Assembly: GCA_029959195.1 (NCBI GenBank)
Contig: CP114127.1
Coordinates: 1,364,001 to 1,428,000 of the forward strand
Length of the DNA stretch: 64,000 bases
From: Dictyophora rubrovolvata
Lineage: Eukaryota; Basidiomycota; Agaricomycetes; Phallales; Phallaceae
Direction: 5' to 3'
How positions within the stretch are numbered: the stretch's first letter is position 1; each line of letters starts with the position of its first letter. Both the position numbers and the translations under genes were made by a program. The notes beneath the pieces are model-generated. The model was not told where the DNA came from. It saw only the letters and a program-made list of their open reading frames with translations, and did no database searches. Positions 33,047 to 44,998 of the stretch are shown one piece after another.

Positions 33047-33770
33047 ACCTTTTCGGTAATAATTGATTTTTTCATGGGATGTACCTTTAAGCAGCAAGGA
33101 AATGTGGGGTAGAAGCTCGATAAATCAATCATACTTTCAATTCCCCACTTTAACGATTCATCTGCGACAAATTAAATTAGCTTATGACTTGTTTAGTTTA
33201 CTTATACGCACTTTGTGTTCTAACATATTAGAATGTTCGCGTTCTAAAATTATGTTCTTGATCGTACTTTTGCGGTGCTGGAGTCAGCATTTGTAATCGA
33301 TCATCGGTTGAGCGGTTGAGCGTATTTGGGTGGAGAAGGTCAAAATTTCACCCTACCTACATAACCGTAACGGAACTTGTTTCTGTCGTCATTGGGATAC
33401 AAGGTAATTGGGGCAGATATAAAATGTGAGAAGAAATGCTGCATCAGTCATGTCAGCCCTGAAACTGCAGTCGCATCAGCTCACTCCAGTATTTTCCGAC
33501 CTGTCAGATGGTCTGTTTCTTGAACAGCTGACCACATTAACAAATGGTTTAGGGATTTGAAAACGCCTTTGGACTCAGTTAAAATAACTCTCCGAGCATC
33601 AGCTGGTCCGTGAAAATGGTAAAAGGCAAATGGCGTGAGATGTGCCCCTGTAAGAAATTTTTGATAGAAAGCAAAGGCATTTTGAAAAAGAAAACAGTAA
33701 AAGCCAGAGCAGAACAGGTTATATTTCTCTCGTCTCTTTCACTGGTTCCAAGCTTGGACACGAGTAAAAG
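33047..33770. other. Upstream region of the GH115 gene
   Basis: No other gene seen. A TATA-like GATATAAAATG lies near 33416, about 350 bases before the ATG; whether it is the GH115 promoter is uncertain. Confidence 0.4.
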
Positions 33771-36700
33771 ATGCGTTTGACCAGGGGCTTCACCGTGTTG
33801 GCGTGGCTCATCACGTCCACACTTGGCTTGTCTTCTTCTTCGGGCTGTGTCAGCACGACCTCTAGTTCATCGTCTATCTCTCTCGTTTCCAAAGACAAAA
33901 CAGCTCCAGTTTTCGTCAGTCAGGATGAATCACCAGCTGTGTATCGCACTGTTACCGACTTCGTGAAAGACGTGAACAGGGTCACAGGTGTCACTCCGAC
34001 TGTTACGAATGTTACTTCATCCTCTGGTGTCCATTCGCGCAGTGGGACTCCAGTGCTCGTCGGAACATTGGGAACTTCGTCACTAATTGATGCTTTTATC
34101 TTGCATGTGAACTCTTCTGTTGCAGCGCCATTTGTGGCTTTGAACGGCTCTTGGGAAGCTTACCATGCTCAAATCGTTTCAAATCCTTTGCCTGGTGTCG
34201 ATCAGGCCTATGTTATAGTCGGCGCAGACCGAAGAGGAACCATTTTTGCACTTTACAAGATTTCTGAACAGTCTGGTGTTTCTCCCTGGTGGTGGTACGT
34301 TCATCTGCTGTTTACTTCATTTCTTGGGTACATGCTAACATTGTGTGAACTTTCAGGTGGGCAGACGTCCCAATCAAGACCTCCAAAGATCTTTTCTTGA
34401 CTTTGACTCCTTGTGCTCATGGTTCACCTAGCGTCAAATATTGTGCCATTTTCCTGAACGACGAACAACCCGCTCTTCAAAACTGGGCTCAAGAAAAGTT
34501 TACCAACAATTTTGGAGGTTCCGGCACTGGAGAAGCCGTGGGTGGAGATCCATCTTTTGGAGCTGAAGGAGATGCTACATCCCCATCATCTGGGACAAAC
34601 GCAGCCACTCCATTTAACAGATTCTTTTACATCAAATTATTCGAATTAATCCTTTGACTTAAGGCTAACCACCTCTGGCCTGGTTAGTTTTACTATTGGT
34701 ACTTTCAATATTTCTTTCTTATATTCTCAACTCAGCTCAATGGGGTGCCATTTTTGCTGTCGATGACCCTGAAAATCAGCATTTGGCCGACTTGTACGGG
34801 ATCATTATGGGAACTTCACATGAAGAACCCATGATGCGAAGTATTCCAAGTATGTTTTTAACCTGGACCCTCACCCTGCTGTAGAGTTCGTTGATACATG
34901 ATTACAGACGAATGGAATGCATTCGGTCATGGAGCTTGGGATTTCTCAGTTAACGCTGATAACATTACCCAATTCTGGATTAACGGCACGGAACGAGCCA
35001 AAGGATATGAAGAAATTTACACTATTGGAATGCGTGGTGATGGTGACGGTATGTAACCTCACCACCTAATGGCGCGTCGTGGCATCTAATGGTGGGGGCG
35101 TAATTCGTGCAATAGAGCCGCTCACCGAAGGACAAGATATTCAACTTTTGGAAAATGTTGTGTCCGTTCAGCGTAGCATTATTTCTCAAGTTTACAACGT
35201 TTCCGATCCTGCCCGTGTTCCTCAAGTATGGACCTTGTACAGTAAGGATTAAACAAGTTCAAGCTCCAAGTTGGTTTCTCATGATGTTATGTAGAAGAAG
35301 TACAGGGATTTTATGGTAAAAGACTGCTTTTAAAGAAAAACTTGAACCTGTACTCATTGGTGTTATAGAATCTGGCATGCGTGTTCCTGATGATGGTAAG
35401 AGAGAGCCCGTCTTTAGACATTGTGTAGAGGCTTTTGATTAACACGAGTTTTTTTGCAGTTGTTCTTTTGTGGACTGATGACAAGTAAGTTATCTACCTT
35501 GTTCAATATAGTCTTCATATTTACATATTTCAAAGCTGGGAAAACATGGTTCATTTTCCAAATGCAACTGAAAGACAACGAGCGGCTGGTTCAGGCGTTT
35601 ACTTCCATGTAAGCACACAACCTTGTTATGCATAACTGCTAACAAACCATGCCAAATAGATTGACTATGTAAGAAAGGTGTACTCTCTGGTTTTTCCCTG
35701 ATATTGATAGTTTTTTTTTTCCTTTGGTAGGTTGGTGATCCCCGTGACTACAAATGGATTCAAGTATGTACCATATCCACATGCTTATTTGGAGTTTGTC
35801 GATTCAATGAGAAAACTTACAATTGCAGAGCTCGCAACTGGCCAAAATGTGGCAACAGCTTTCGCTAGCTTTTGAACGAAATGCTTCACAGATCTGGGTT
35901 CTCAACGTAAGCGCCCGACGTATTACCCCCCAATTCCTGAATTCAAACCCTACTTTTCTATTTTTTATAAGGTTGGTGATTTGAAACCCAGCGAAATGGC
36001 TACCGAGTTCTTCCTAAGCCTTGCCTACGATGTCACGCAATTCAACCAAACTAACGTGAATGGTTTCATGGAACGGTGGGCTAGTTGCGAGTTCCAGCTA
36101 CCAGCTGACAAGGCCGCGATTGTTTCTGATATCATGAACAATGTTACCCGGGCTAATTACAGACGAAAACCCGAGCTTATGAATTCGACGATGTACAGTC
36201 TTATCAACTACCGAGAGTGAGTAAACAAGCCAAACCCATGTAGAGTTCGTGTAAAATTTATCCTTTTTTCTTTGAATGTGATGCAGAGCCAATAACGTTC
36301 TGGCTATGTGGAACGCGACGGTTCAAAGCTCAACAGACATTTACAACTGTCTACCGGAAAAGATGAAGCCCGCTTTTTTTGAGCTAGCACACCATCCTGT
36401 CTTGGCGTCCGCTACTCTTCAAAAGATGTGGATTACAGCCAGGAAAAATAACTTATATGGAAGTCAGGCTAGGTTGAGTACTAACGCTCTGGCGGATCAG
36501 GTAAGCTGATCAACCTGAGATCGGGAGAGAGCACATGCACATGTAACAAACAAAACAATATATTAGGTACAAGACTTGTTTGAACAAGACTACGACCTTG
36601 AAGCGGAATATCATAGTTTGTTGGGAGGTAAATGGAATCAGTAAGCTTTCCCCCTCTTTCACTTTATTGTCCGTTTTTTTTAAAAAAGAAAAAATGTTAT

Positions 36701-38151
36701 TGTTTAGCATCATGGATCAAACACATGTTGGGTATGCCTACTGGCAACAACCCATGCAAAACATGTAAGTCCATTATCGTCCACACACATCTTTGAAACG
36801 AGCAGATGCACTGACATATGTTTAAAAAAAAGTATGCCTATGATCACCCGTGTTCCCGCGAAAAAACAAGCTCTTCCCGGTCCGATGCGAATCAGATTAG
36901 AAGGCTCAATGGGTGCATGGTAAGTGGTTTGCTTTATTTTTAAAAAAAAGTCTGTCAAAATAACCTCAATTATGTATTATGTAGGCCCGGAGATGACATG
37001 TTCGACTGCACACAAATGTTCAGCTGTTCACCACCAACAATGCCAGCTCTCGACAATTTCACACCGGGCAGTGCACGATGGATAGACGTCAGCACCAGAG
37101 GTCCGCACAATTTCACATGGGCAGCCACTTCAAACGTATCATGGCTCATCATTTCTCCGTCAAATGGGTCTATTTCTCCATTGAATGCTGAAACATGTTT
37201 GGAGCTCAGCGTTAATTGGACGCAACTTGAGCTTGGAAATTCAATTGCAAGCATTCTGCTCAGTGCTAATGCGACTGGACAACCTACCGAGACCCAGCAG
37301 ATATTCTTTGTTGCTAATAAGACTGCTGTCTCTCCTGGTTTCAAGGGTATGTTATTGTATTATCATTGGTTCCCATTTATCTTTTTTTTTCAGGTTTCAT
37401 TGAAGGAGATGGGTCTGTCACTATGGAAGCTGCGCATGCAACACGAAACATAGCCGTCAACAGCATCCAATGGACCAAAGTTCTGAATTACGGAAGAACG
37501 TTGCCCGGGATGACACCAATGCCCGCACTGGGCAACAACGATGCCAATTTCTCAATTGGAACAGGTCCTAGATTGTAAGCCATCTCAAAAAATTTACCAA
37601 GTCTTCTATATGTGTGTATCTCGAAAATTAACCAACCAGGGAATTCGATTTTTACAACTTCAACAATGTCAACGGCTCAGTGAACGTTCACGTCATGGTT
37701 TCACCTATACTGAACTCATATGGAGGCGACCAACCCGTAGGTTTTGCTACACAAGTAGACAATGATCAGCCTCAAGCACAATATTTCATTCCGCCGGCTG
37801 CTCCTGGTGCTTTACCCGATGGGTGGGATGGCACTGACGGATGGGTTGCGAACTCGATTATTAGTGTTGTTAGCACGCATGTTGCTAATCCTGGTAATCA
37901 TACTCTTAAGGTGTGTACTATTGAACATAAGTTTTTCTGAATGAATTGGTTTTTGAGGTATTGACGATGGCTTTAACTTTTAGATTTTTATGATCGAGCC
38001 TGGGATTGTTGCTGAGAAAGTTATTATCAGTATGTTGCACCGATTTTCAGCGCGTTACAGTATTTTCCTTACACATATAAATTAATCTTTTCAGATACCG
38101 GAAATGTTCGTCTGAGTTATCTTGGTCTGCCTGAAAGTGTTCAAGTCTAAA
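33771..38151 (+). CDS. Glycoside hydrolase family 115, xylan alpha-1,2-glucuronidase
   Basis: Secreted enzyme that removes (4-O-methyl)glucuronic acid from glucuronoxylan. About eighteen introns of 50-70 bases cut the gene. The N-terminus MRLTRGFTVLAWLITSTLGL is a signal peptide. GH115 landmarks in order: AYVIVGADRRGTIFALYKI, SEQSGVSPWWWWADVP across the first intron, FYIKLFELILRLKANHLWP, AQWGAIFAVDDPENQHLADLYG, IPNEWNAFGHGAWDFS, then IGMRGDGD, YVGDPRDYKWIQ, WVLNVGDLKPSEMATEFFLS, RKPELMNST and WNHIMDQTHVGYAYWQQP. The C-terminal part has the beta-domain PGSARWIDVSTRGP and FDFYNFNNVNGSVNV. Stop TAA at 38149-38151. Many N-glycosylation sequons. I saw no break, so it looks functional and fits a plant-cell-wall-degrading lifestyle. 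Confidence 0.93.
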
Positions 38152-39115
38152 AGTGTATGATACTTATGATGCTACATTACGCAGTGTTATGTCGTTTTTT
38201 TACGTTCTTAGATTTGGATTAAACTGCGTTTATTTTCGTGTATCTTTTTACATAAACAAAGAACAAAATCGATTTCCAATTCGCGGTCACTAACCGTAAC
38301 ATCGTCTCTGAAAGCTTTTCTAGAATTTATTGACTGATGAGGCAGTATATATGCGTATTTTCTTTAATGTGTGGTTTTGTCTGGGTCATAGGTTCTGCAC
38401 GTTTGGCACGTTTGGGTCTTTTTGTTGGTGATGCATGACACTTAGGCATAGTTCTATGAAAATGGTAGTAAGAAGAGCGAGATAGGTGCAAGAATGAAAG
38501 GAGATTGTGATGCTTTTGGCTGTAAGAGGGCTTTTTATATAATATGCTGCGGGTCACATCTCCCGCTGTTTGTCGCCGACAATATGCTCAGGAAAATAAA
38601 GGGTTTGCTTTGGCCTCAACAGTTATGGGGGTGATAAGAGCAAGATGAATACAGAAACGAAAGGGGAATGTGATGCTTTCGGTCTTTATCAAAGGGTTTA
38701 AATATCGGCATCAGCCCCCTGTCAAGAGCCAGTGCCATATGTCAATAACTTATGCTAGTAAGAAAAAAAACTTGACAATAATAGCCACCGTTGAGCACAA
38801 AGTTTGGGTGACAAAATTTCATAGACATCCACGTTAACACCTATTTAGGCGTCATTCATCAGTTTTGCATACACTCATCCAACCACATCGCCAGTAGATG
38901 CCCATACACGAATGGCTTGCCCATAACAAGCCTTTGTCTCTTCTTTCTTTTCCTTTCCTTTGTTGCAAAATCATTAACATCAACTATTCTTTCGAGGAGC
39001 CCAGGAAAAATACAAGAGCCTGGTGTTGATTGGTGATTCAGATGTTGTTATTACCTGTTAAAGAAGAATTTGAATTCACGTTTACAGGAGTATGATACAA
39101 TGTACGAACGAAAAT
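38152..39115. other. Intergenic downstream of GH115
   Basis: No confident gene. A segment of about 60 bp containing TGATGCTTT(T/C)GG(C/T) appears twice in direct orientation, near 38500 and 38660, a small local duplication. Confidence 0.4.
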
Positions 39116-39137
39116 ATAATAGTGGTGCCTGACATTC

Positions 39138-39200
39138 CGTAAGCGGATTTTCACTGTCCGTAAGGGGATTTCAACTGTCCGTAAGGGGATTTCAACTGTC
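39138..39200 (+). repeat. Tandem repeat, 3 x 21 bp
   Basis: Three units of CGTAAG(C/G)GGATTT(T/C)(A)ACTGTC at 39138-39158, 39159-39179 and 39180-39200. The first unit overlaps the terminal inverted repeat. Confidence 0.85.
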
Positions 39201-39878
39201 CCTGAATGTCTCAGTCTTCGGCACCACCTGTCTGCTTATCAACCATTTCCGTCTCCAACCCTGAAGTCCATCTGTCTCGTTCTGAACTGAGAAGAATCGA
39301 GACCATCCCTTGAAATAGACTATTGGACCATAACGGTCTCAATACCCAAACATAACTGACCCAAGTTTCGATTTCTCGACATTTTCTTGATGGATTTAGC
39401 TCATTTTTTGTTCAAAATATAGTGGCTGATTAACACAATCTATGAAAATTATTCGGAAGCTTGAAAACGCGCAATAACATTCATTTTTCCATGGATCAAT
39501 AAACAACTGTTTTCAGCACGCGACGCATCCTTTGTTGGAATATGCACTTGTGACCCACAAGCGCCCATAGTCCCCCGCCGTCGGGTAGTTAGCCGAACCT
39601 CTGAGTCACTAGTCTAGTCACACCTGTTGGAATCATTGGCCTTGGGCGTCAACATGCAGCGGTTACACCCACAACAGTCCATTCCAGCCTTGATGGTTAA
39701 CACTGGTTGACACCCCAGATTTATCATCACCGCATTTAATTATATAGTGCTCTAAACAATTTATTGTAGATTCCACTCATGTTATGTATCCTTCCATGAT
39801 TTTTTTTTATGAATTTTATCATGTGGTCATCGAGAGAATGAAAGTTGGGACAGTTCCGGACTAATTAGGGACAATGCA

Positions 39879-42800
39879 TGTTGGTATTGGAGTCGCCGGC
39901 TAACAGTCAAATTAATATTGCATCGTCGCCGACAACGCATTAGTTAAGTCTTAGTAAAATATTATAAATCCCAGTAGTTAGTTTTTACCTTTTTCATATT
40001 TATAATTTTGTATATAAAGCTCTATATTTCGAGCACTAAATAACAAGTTCTATCTAAACCATAACCGCTAGTTGCGACAGGTTATGGGCCCCGAGCCCTA
40101 CTAAAATTAAAAGAACTTCACCTCGTATTCGCATCTTCTTGAACTCTTAATCTACCCCTTACTATTTTCTATCTACCGGCATTATGTCAACTAATGACCA
40201 TGCTTATAGAATCGAGCCGCTTAAAGGTGAAAGCAACTTCCCGGTATGGAAGATCAAGATGCAAGATATTCTAACCGACCTCGGCCTATTTGATTATGCC
40301 ATGAGAAGGTTAGTCAGGCTGGATGATGCAACTGCAATGGCATGGGACACGAATGATCGAAAAGCGCTCACGGCCATACGGCTACGCGTTTCCGATCCAA
40401 TCATCACTCACATTCGCGCGGCATCAACTTCTGCTGCTGCATGGGCACTTTTGATTAGAAGATTTGAGCCCAAAGGAGTATCTGCCGTGGTTGTGATCCG
40501 GCGGAAGCTATTATTAGCGTGTTGGGACGAAGGGACCGACATCTCCGAATTTATTAATACCATGCTCAAATTTAAGGACCAATTGGCAGTCCTCGGCAAA
40601 CCGCTAGCCGATGACGAATTTTCGTTATTAATTCTTACTGCATTAGGCGAATCATGGGATTCTTTTATTAATACTATTAAGGACTCCGAGTTGGCAGATT
40701 CCGAATCGATTATTAATCGCATCATCGAAATAAAGAATCGCAAAGCGTCAACTACTGCCGACACGGCATTACCAGCCAAATCTGGTAAAAAGGGTAAATC
40801 CAAATATAACCCTCATGTCACTTGTCACCATTGCGGCAAGAAAGGACATATCAAGCCGGAATGCCGAGCCCTTAAATCCCAAAAGGAGAACTCCACTAAT
40901 ATAGCCGAAGATAATTTCGCGTTCATGGTAACGGGAGCAGATTCAATCGCCCTGCCGGCATTGAAACCGACAGACTGGCTTGCAGACTCTGGAGCGGCTT
41001 CCCACATGGTCAGGGACCGCAATTTATTCCATTCTTATTCAGGAACCCCCGGCACGGTCATTAACGGCATCGGCAGTACGCCATGCCTCGGCAAAGGAAG
41101 CATTGTGCTTACCTTTCATCACAATAATAAACCAACAACAGTCACACTCAGGGACATATTACATGTGCCGAGCCTTCCTTACCAATTAATCTCCATATCG
41201 AGATTCACCTCGGTTAACCCGAGCCATCAAGTCGTTTTTATCAAAAACAACGTCTATTTTAAACGCGGCCAATCAACATTCGCGGCCGGATCACAGGCCG
41301 GACGCTTATATAACATGAATGTTACCCCTGTATTGCCGACCCCAAAAACTGATATTGCCTTATTTGGAACAACAAAACGTCGCACATGGGATGACTGGCA
41401 TAGGATAATGGGACATATCAATTTTAAGTCACTTAAAACTCTAATCAGAATGTCTACAGGCATGGAGGTTGACAATCCTGATAAGGAAATGTCACAATGC
41501 GAAGCTTGCATCCAAGCCAAACAACATGTAGAGCCCTATCCTAAGGACTCCCATATTAAGGCCAATGCTATTGGCGACTTGGTCTGCGCCGATGTTTGGG
41601 GACCGGCAAGAATGACTGCACTTGGCGGATACCGCTATTTCGTCTCATTCACAGATGTTTTTACTCGTTGGTCGCTTCTCTATTTAATTAAAGACCGGAC
41701 AGAGGTCCGATCCCGATTCAAGCACTTTGAAGCGCTTATTGATACCCAATATGGGAAGAAGATCAAAGCATTCCGCGTTGACAATGCAAAAGAATTCACA
41801 GAGGATCGCGAATTCATTAATTACCTAAAGGAGCGCGGAATCAAACTCGAAACGACGGCTCCACATTCATCTGCCCAAAACGGGATAGCCGAACGTTTAA
41901 ACAGGACGATAGTCGAGAATGCCAAGGCGATGATTTTTGAGAAAGAATTATCTAAACAATTGTGGGGTGAAGCGGTACTCTATGCTAATTATCTCAAGAA
42001 CAGATCACCCACAAGAGCCCTCGACGGCAAAACGCCAGAAGAAGTCATCACGGGAAAAAAGCCAAATTTAGAACGGCTCCAAGAATTCGGTTCAGAAATT
42101 TATGTGCTGGACCAATCCACCAATCGTGACAAGCTGGACCCAAAGTCCAGACCTTTCATTTTCACTGGCTTCTCTGACCAATCACGCGCGCATCGCTATT
42201 TTAATTCCGCTTCTCGCCAAATTAATACCTCGCATAACGTTATATTTTTAGATAACAAAGTTGAGGAAGACCGGAGTATTCCTATTAGTCTACAGGAATC
42301 AGCTACAATAGAAGCAGCAACCGACGTTCCGGCGCCAGCTGAGGGGGAGAGTATGACACAATCCACCCAAGCGCCCGTCACTCCAGCTACTCCAAATATA
42401 GTCACACCCTCGACTCCATCACAAATCCCTCGGTTATGCGAGAAACAGCCAATCAACTATCACCAATTAAATAATCCAGCATCACGATCCGTACCAAACT
42501 GGCGGGACGCGCACTTAGCCGAAGAAGAAACACCATCAATTCCCCTATTGGACAATGACGATCTAATCGCGCTTCTCAGCGCTGATTCAGAACCAATCAA
42601 TTTAGCCGAAGCCAAAACGCGCGATGATTGGCCAGAATGGCAAAAAGCGATGATAGAGGAGCTTACCACTCTGGAGGCCAAAGGAACCTATGTGAAAGCA
42701 ACCTTACCTGATGATAGGAAGGCCATAGACTCTAAATGGGTCTACAAAATTAAAAAGAATATGGAGGGAGCTATAGCTAAGTACAAAGCTAGACTAGTGG

Positions 42801-44337
42801 CCAAGGGATTTTCCCAAGTTCCCGGCGTCGATTATGAGCTCACACAAGCACCCGCACTAAGATTAGAATCACTCCGCGTCGTGCTATCTATAGCCGCACA
42901 TTACGATCTAGAGCTCCATGGCATTGACGTCAAAGGCGCTTACCTAAACGGCTACCTCGATAAAGAAATCTATATGAATCAACCACCTGGTTTCAGTGAC
43001 GGATCAAAAAACATTTTATTACTCAAGAAATCCTTATATGGACTTAAACAGTCCGGACGCGCTTGGCGAACGGAACTCGACAAAGCCTTCACTAATATTG
43101 GCTTTGCAAGGACCAATGCGGACCACTCTATTTTTACCCGATCAAATGATCTCGGCATCACCATCATCGCCGTCCATATTGATGATATGGCAATCGCCGC
43201 ATCAGCCATTCATTTGATATCACAGACGAAAAAGGAAATTTCGTCGCATTTCGAAATCACAGACTTAGGTGAATTAAAGCAGATAGTCGGACTGGAGATA
43301 CACCGGGACAGGGGGAGAAAAAGTATTTTTCTTTCTCAAAAACAATTTATTAACAAAATTATCGAGAGGATGGGTCTACAAGACGCAAACCCATCTCCTA
43401 CTCCGGTGGACACTCACTCCAAACTCCAACCGATGGACCCTGCACTCGACCCAGAAATCGAGCCACATCAATATCAAATGGCTATAGGATCGCTTATGTA
43501 CGCGTCACTAGGCACACGGCCCGACATTACCTACGCGGTACAGCACCTCAGCCAATTTTCATCACGGCCCTCCAAAGCTCATTGGACAGCCGTTAAACGC
43601 GTTTTCCGGTACCTTAAAGGCACATTAAACGCCGGAATTACTCTTGGATCGACCAATCAGCTCACACTAGAAGGTTTTTGCGACGCTGATTGGGGCGCAA
43701 ATTTAGCGGACCGGCGCTCTGTTACCGGCTATATTTTTAGATTAGGCGGACCAATCAGCTGGTCATCAAAGAAACAGCCAACCGTCGCTTTATCAAGCAT
43801 GGAGGCTGAATACATGGCTATTGGCCATGCAACCCGCGAAGCCATTTGGCTTAGGTCACTAATTTCCGAATTAGGTTTATCTATCGCGGAACCAACGGAA
43901 ATCAATGTAGATAATCAAGCCGCGATTTCATTTGCTAACGACGAGACACTTCACTCGCGCACCAAACACATCGACATCCGACATCATTTCTGCCGAGAGA
44001 AAGTTAATTCAGGCGAAATTCGAACCAATTATATTTCAACAAATGAAAACACCGCCGACTTATTCACCAAGCCGATGAATGCGCCGAGGCACGCCGACTT
44101 ATGCAAACTCGCCGGCATGCTCTCGTCGAGGGGGAGTGTTGGTATCGGAGTCGCCGGCTAACAGTCAAATTAATATTGCATCGTCGCCGACGACGCATTA
44201 GTTAAGTCTTAGTAAAATATTATAAATCCCGGTAGTTAGTTTTTACCTTTTTCATATTTATAATTTTGTATATAAAGCTCTATATTTCGAGCACTAAATA
44301 ACAAGTTCTATCTAAACCATAACCGCTAGTTGCGACA
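39879..44337 (+). mobile_element. Ty1/Copia retrotransposon 2 (looks whole, young)
   Basis: LTRs at 39879-40079 and 44137-44337, both 201 bp (TGTTGG...GCGACA), differ at about three positions (about 1.5%), so insertion was recent. Flanks ATGCA and ATGCG suggest a 5-bp target duplication with one change. The primer-binding-type block GGTTATGGGCCCC follows the 5' LTR. One long gag-pol reading fills the interior. No break seen. Confidence 0.95.
40184..44161 (+). CDS. Copia 2 gag-pol polyprotein
   Basis: A 1325-residue reading. It holds gag with zinc knuckle CHHCGKKGHIKPEC, protease DWLADSGAASHMV, GAG-pre-integrase HRIMGHINFKSL, integrase with HSSAQNGIAERLN, reverse transcriptase (AKGFSQVPGVDYE, SLYGLKQSGRAW, VHIDDMAIAA) and RNase H (FCDADWGANLADRRS, AEYMAIGHA). 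Element fossil entry; looks whole. Confidence 0.96.
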   Translation: MSTNDHAYRIEPLKGESNFPVWKIKMQDILTDLGLFDYAMRRLVRLDDATAMAWDTNDRKALTAIRLRVSDPIITHIRAASTSAAAWALLIRRFEPKGVSAVVVIRRKLLLACWDEGTDISEFINTMLKFKDQLAVLGKPLADDEFSLLILTALGESWDSFINTIKDSELADSESIINRIIEIKNRKASTTADTALPAKSGKKGKSKYNPHVTCHHCGKKGHIKPECRALKSQKENSTNIAEDNFAFMVTGADSIALPALKPTDWLADSGAASHMVRDRNLFHSYSGTPGTVINGIGSTPCLGKGSIVLTFHHNNKPTTVTLRDILHVPSLPYQLISISRFTSVNPSHQVVFIKNNVYFKRGQSTFAAGSQAGRLYNMNVTPVLPTPKTDIALFGTTKRRTWDDWHRIMGHINFKSLKTLIRMSTGMEVDNPDKEMSQCEACIQAKQHVEPYPKDSHIKANAIGDLVCADVWGPARMTALGGYRYFVSFTDVFTRWSLLYLIKDRTEVRSRFKHFEALIDTQYGKKIKAFRVDNAKEFTEDREFINYLKERGIKLETTAPHSSAQNGIAERLNRTIVENAKAMIFEKELSKQLWGEAVLYANYLKNRSPTRALDGKTPEEVITGKKPNLERLQEFGSEIYVLDQSTNRDKLDPKSRPFIFTGFSDQSRAHRYFNSASRQINTSHNVIFLDNKVEEDRSIPISLQESATIEAATDVPAPAEGESMTQSTQAPVTPATPNIVTPSTPSQIPRLCEKQPINYHQLNNPASRSVPNWRDAHLAEEETPSIPLLDNDDLIALLSADSEPINLAEAKTRDDWPEWQKAMIEELTTLEAKGTYVKATLPDDRKAIDSKWVYKIKKNMEGAIAKYKARLVAKGFSQVPGVDYELTQAPALRLESLRVVLSIAAHYDLELHGIDVKGAYLNGYLDKEIYMNQPPGFSDGSKNILLLKKSLYGLKQSGRAWRTELDKAFTNIGFARTNADHSIFTRSNDLGITIIAVHIDDMAIAASAIHLISQTKKEISSHFEITDLGELKQIVGLEIHRDRGRKSIFLSQKQFINKIIERMGLQDANPSPTPVDTHSKLQPMDPALDPEIEPHQYQMAIGSLMYASLGTRPDITYAVQHLSQFSSRPSKAHWTAVKRVFRYLKGTLNAGITLGSTNQLTLEGFCDADWGANLADRRSVTGYIFRLGGPISWSSKKQPTVALSSMEAEYMAIGHATREAIWLRSLISELGLSIAEPTEINVDNQAAISFANDETLHSRTKHIDIRHHFCREKVNSGEIRTNYISTNENTADLFTKPMNAPRHADLCKLAGMLSSRGSVGIGVAG

Positions 44338-44605
44338 ATGCGCAAGCATGTAATTAGGGCCGCATTTTATTATTTTTGATTTTGTGATGCCAAAAATATT
44401 TTATTAACAATATACACTGAATTACAAATTTTTCTGTCTCTGAACGACCCCATTCGGAGATGTGGCAATCGAGAAAACGAATGTTGGGACGGTGCAGGAC
44501 AGCGGTGGAATGAGATGGGTCAAGCCGGCGGGACACCGGCTGTTCAAGTCCGTTGGATATCAGACTGTTGAAATCCGCTTACGGAATGTCGGGCGCCACT
44601 ATTAT

Positions 44606-44998
44606 GGCATGCATGTACGAATACATAAAATAATACATAAAATATTAGGTGTATATCATGACAAAGAAGAATGTTGAGAGGCTCCAAGTTTGCACAATGA
44701 AGATGAAATCGGCGGCCCTATTATGCTATCAAATCACAATTAAATAGCAAGTAAAAGTATGCGGGCGTGATTCAATAATCAATTATGAATATACCTTATC
44801 CATACTAATACAATGCCGCTATTGGGACGAGGAAGAAAGAGGAGACCAGGCGACGAAGAAGGGAGACAAAGCAAAAACCTCTCAGTTCGACACATAGGGC
44901 TAGGTCCCACGAGACCTATATGATGCAGATGCACACACGCTAACAGTGTAGTGAATATGAAGAAACAGAGTGAATAATATTATGTACAAATGTGGCTA
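44606..44998. other. Intergenic
   Basis: AT-rich; contains the 3' side of the next, minus-strand gene. No other feature seen. Confidence 0.4.

Larger units (their letters stand above)
39116..44605. mobile_element. TIR DNA element split by Copia 2
   Basis: The left end starts ATAATAGTGGTGCCTGACAT, and the right end is its inverse (ATGTCGGGCGCCACTATTAT, ending 44605). Together with CCGTAAGCGGATTT the TIR is about 38 bp with a few mismatches. Without the nested Copia it would be about 1.03 kb with no transposase, so non-autonomous. A 21-bp unit (CGTAAGGGGATTTCAACTGTC) is repeated three times inside the left end. Confidence 0.65.

Noticed and set aside
36510-37344. Minus-strand open frames of 67-124 codons
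   Set aside because: Antisense shadows of GH115 exons.
39138-39200. Possible CRISPR-like array
   Set aside because: The units are directly adjacent without spacers and lie in a transposon end of a eukaryotic genome.
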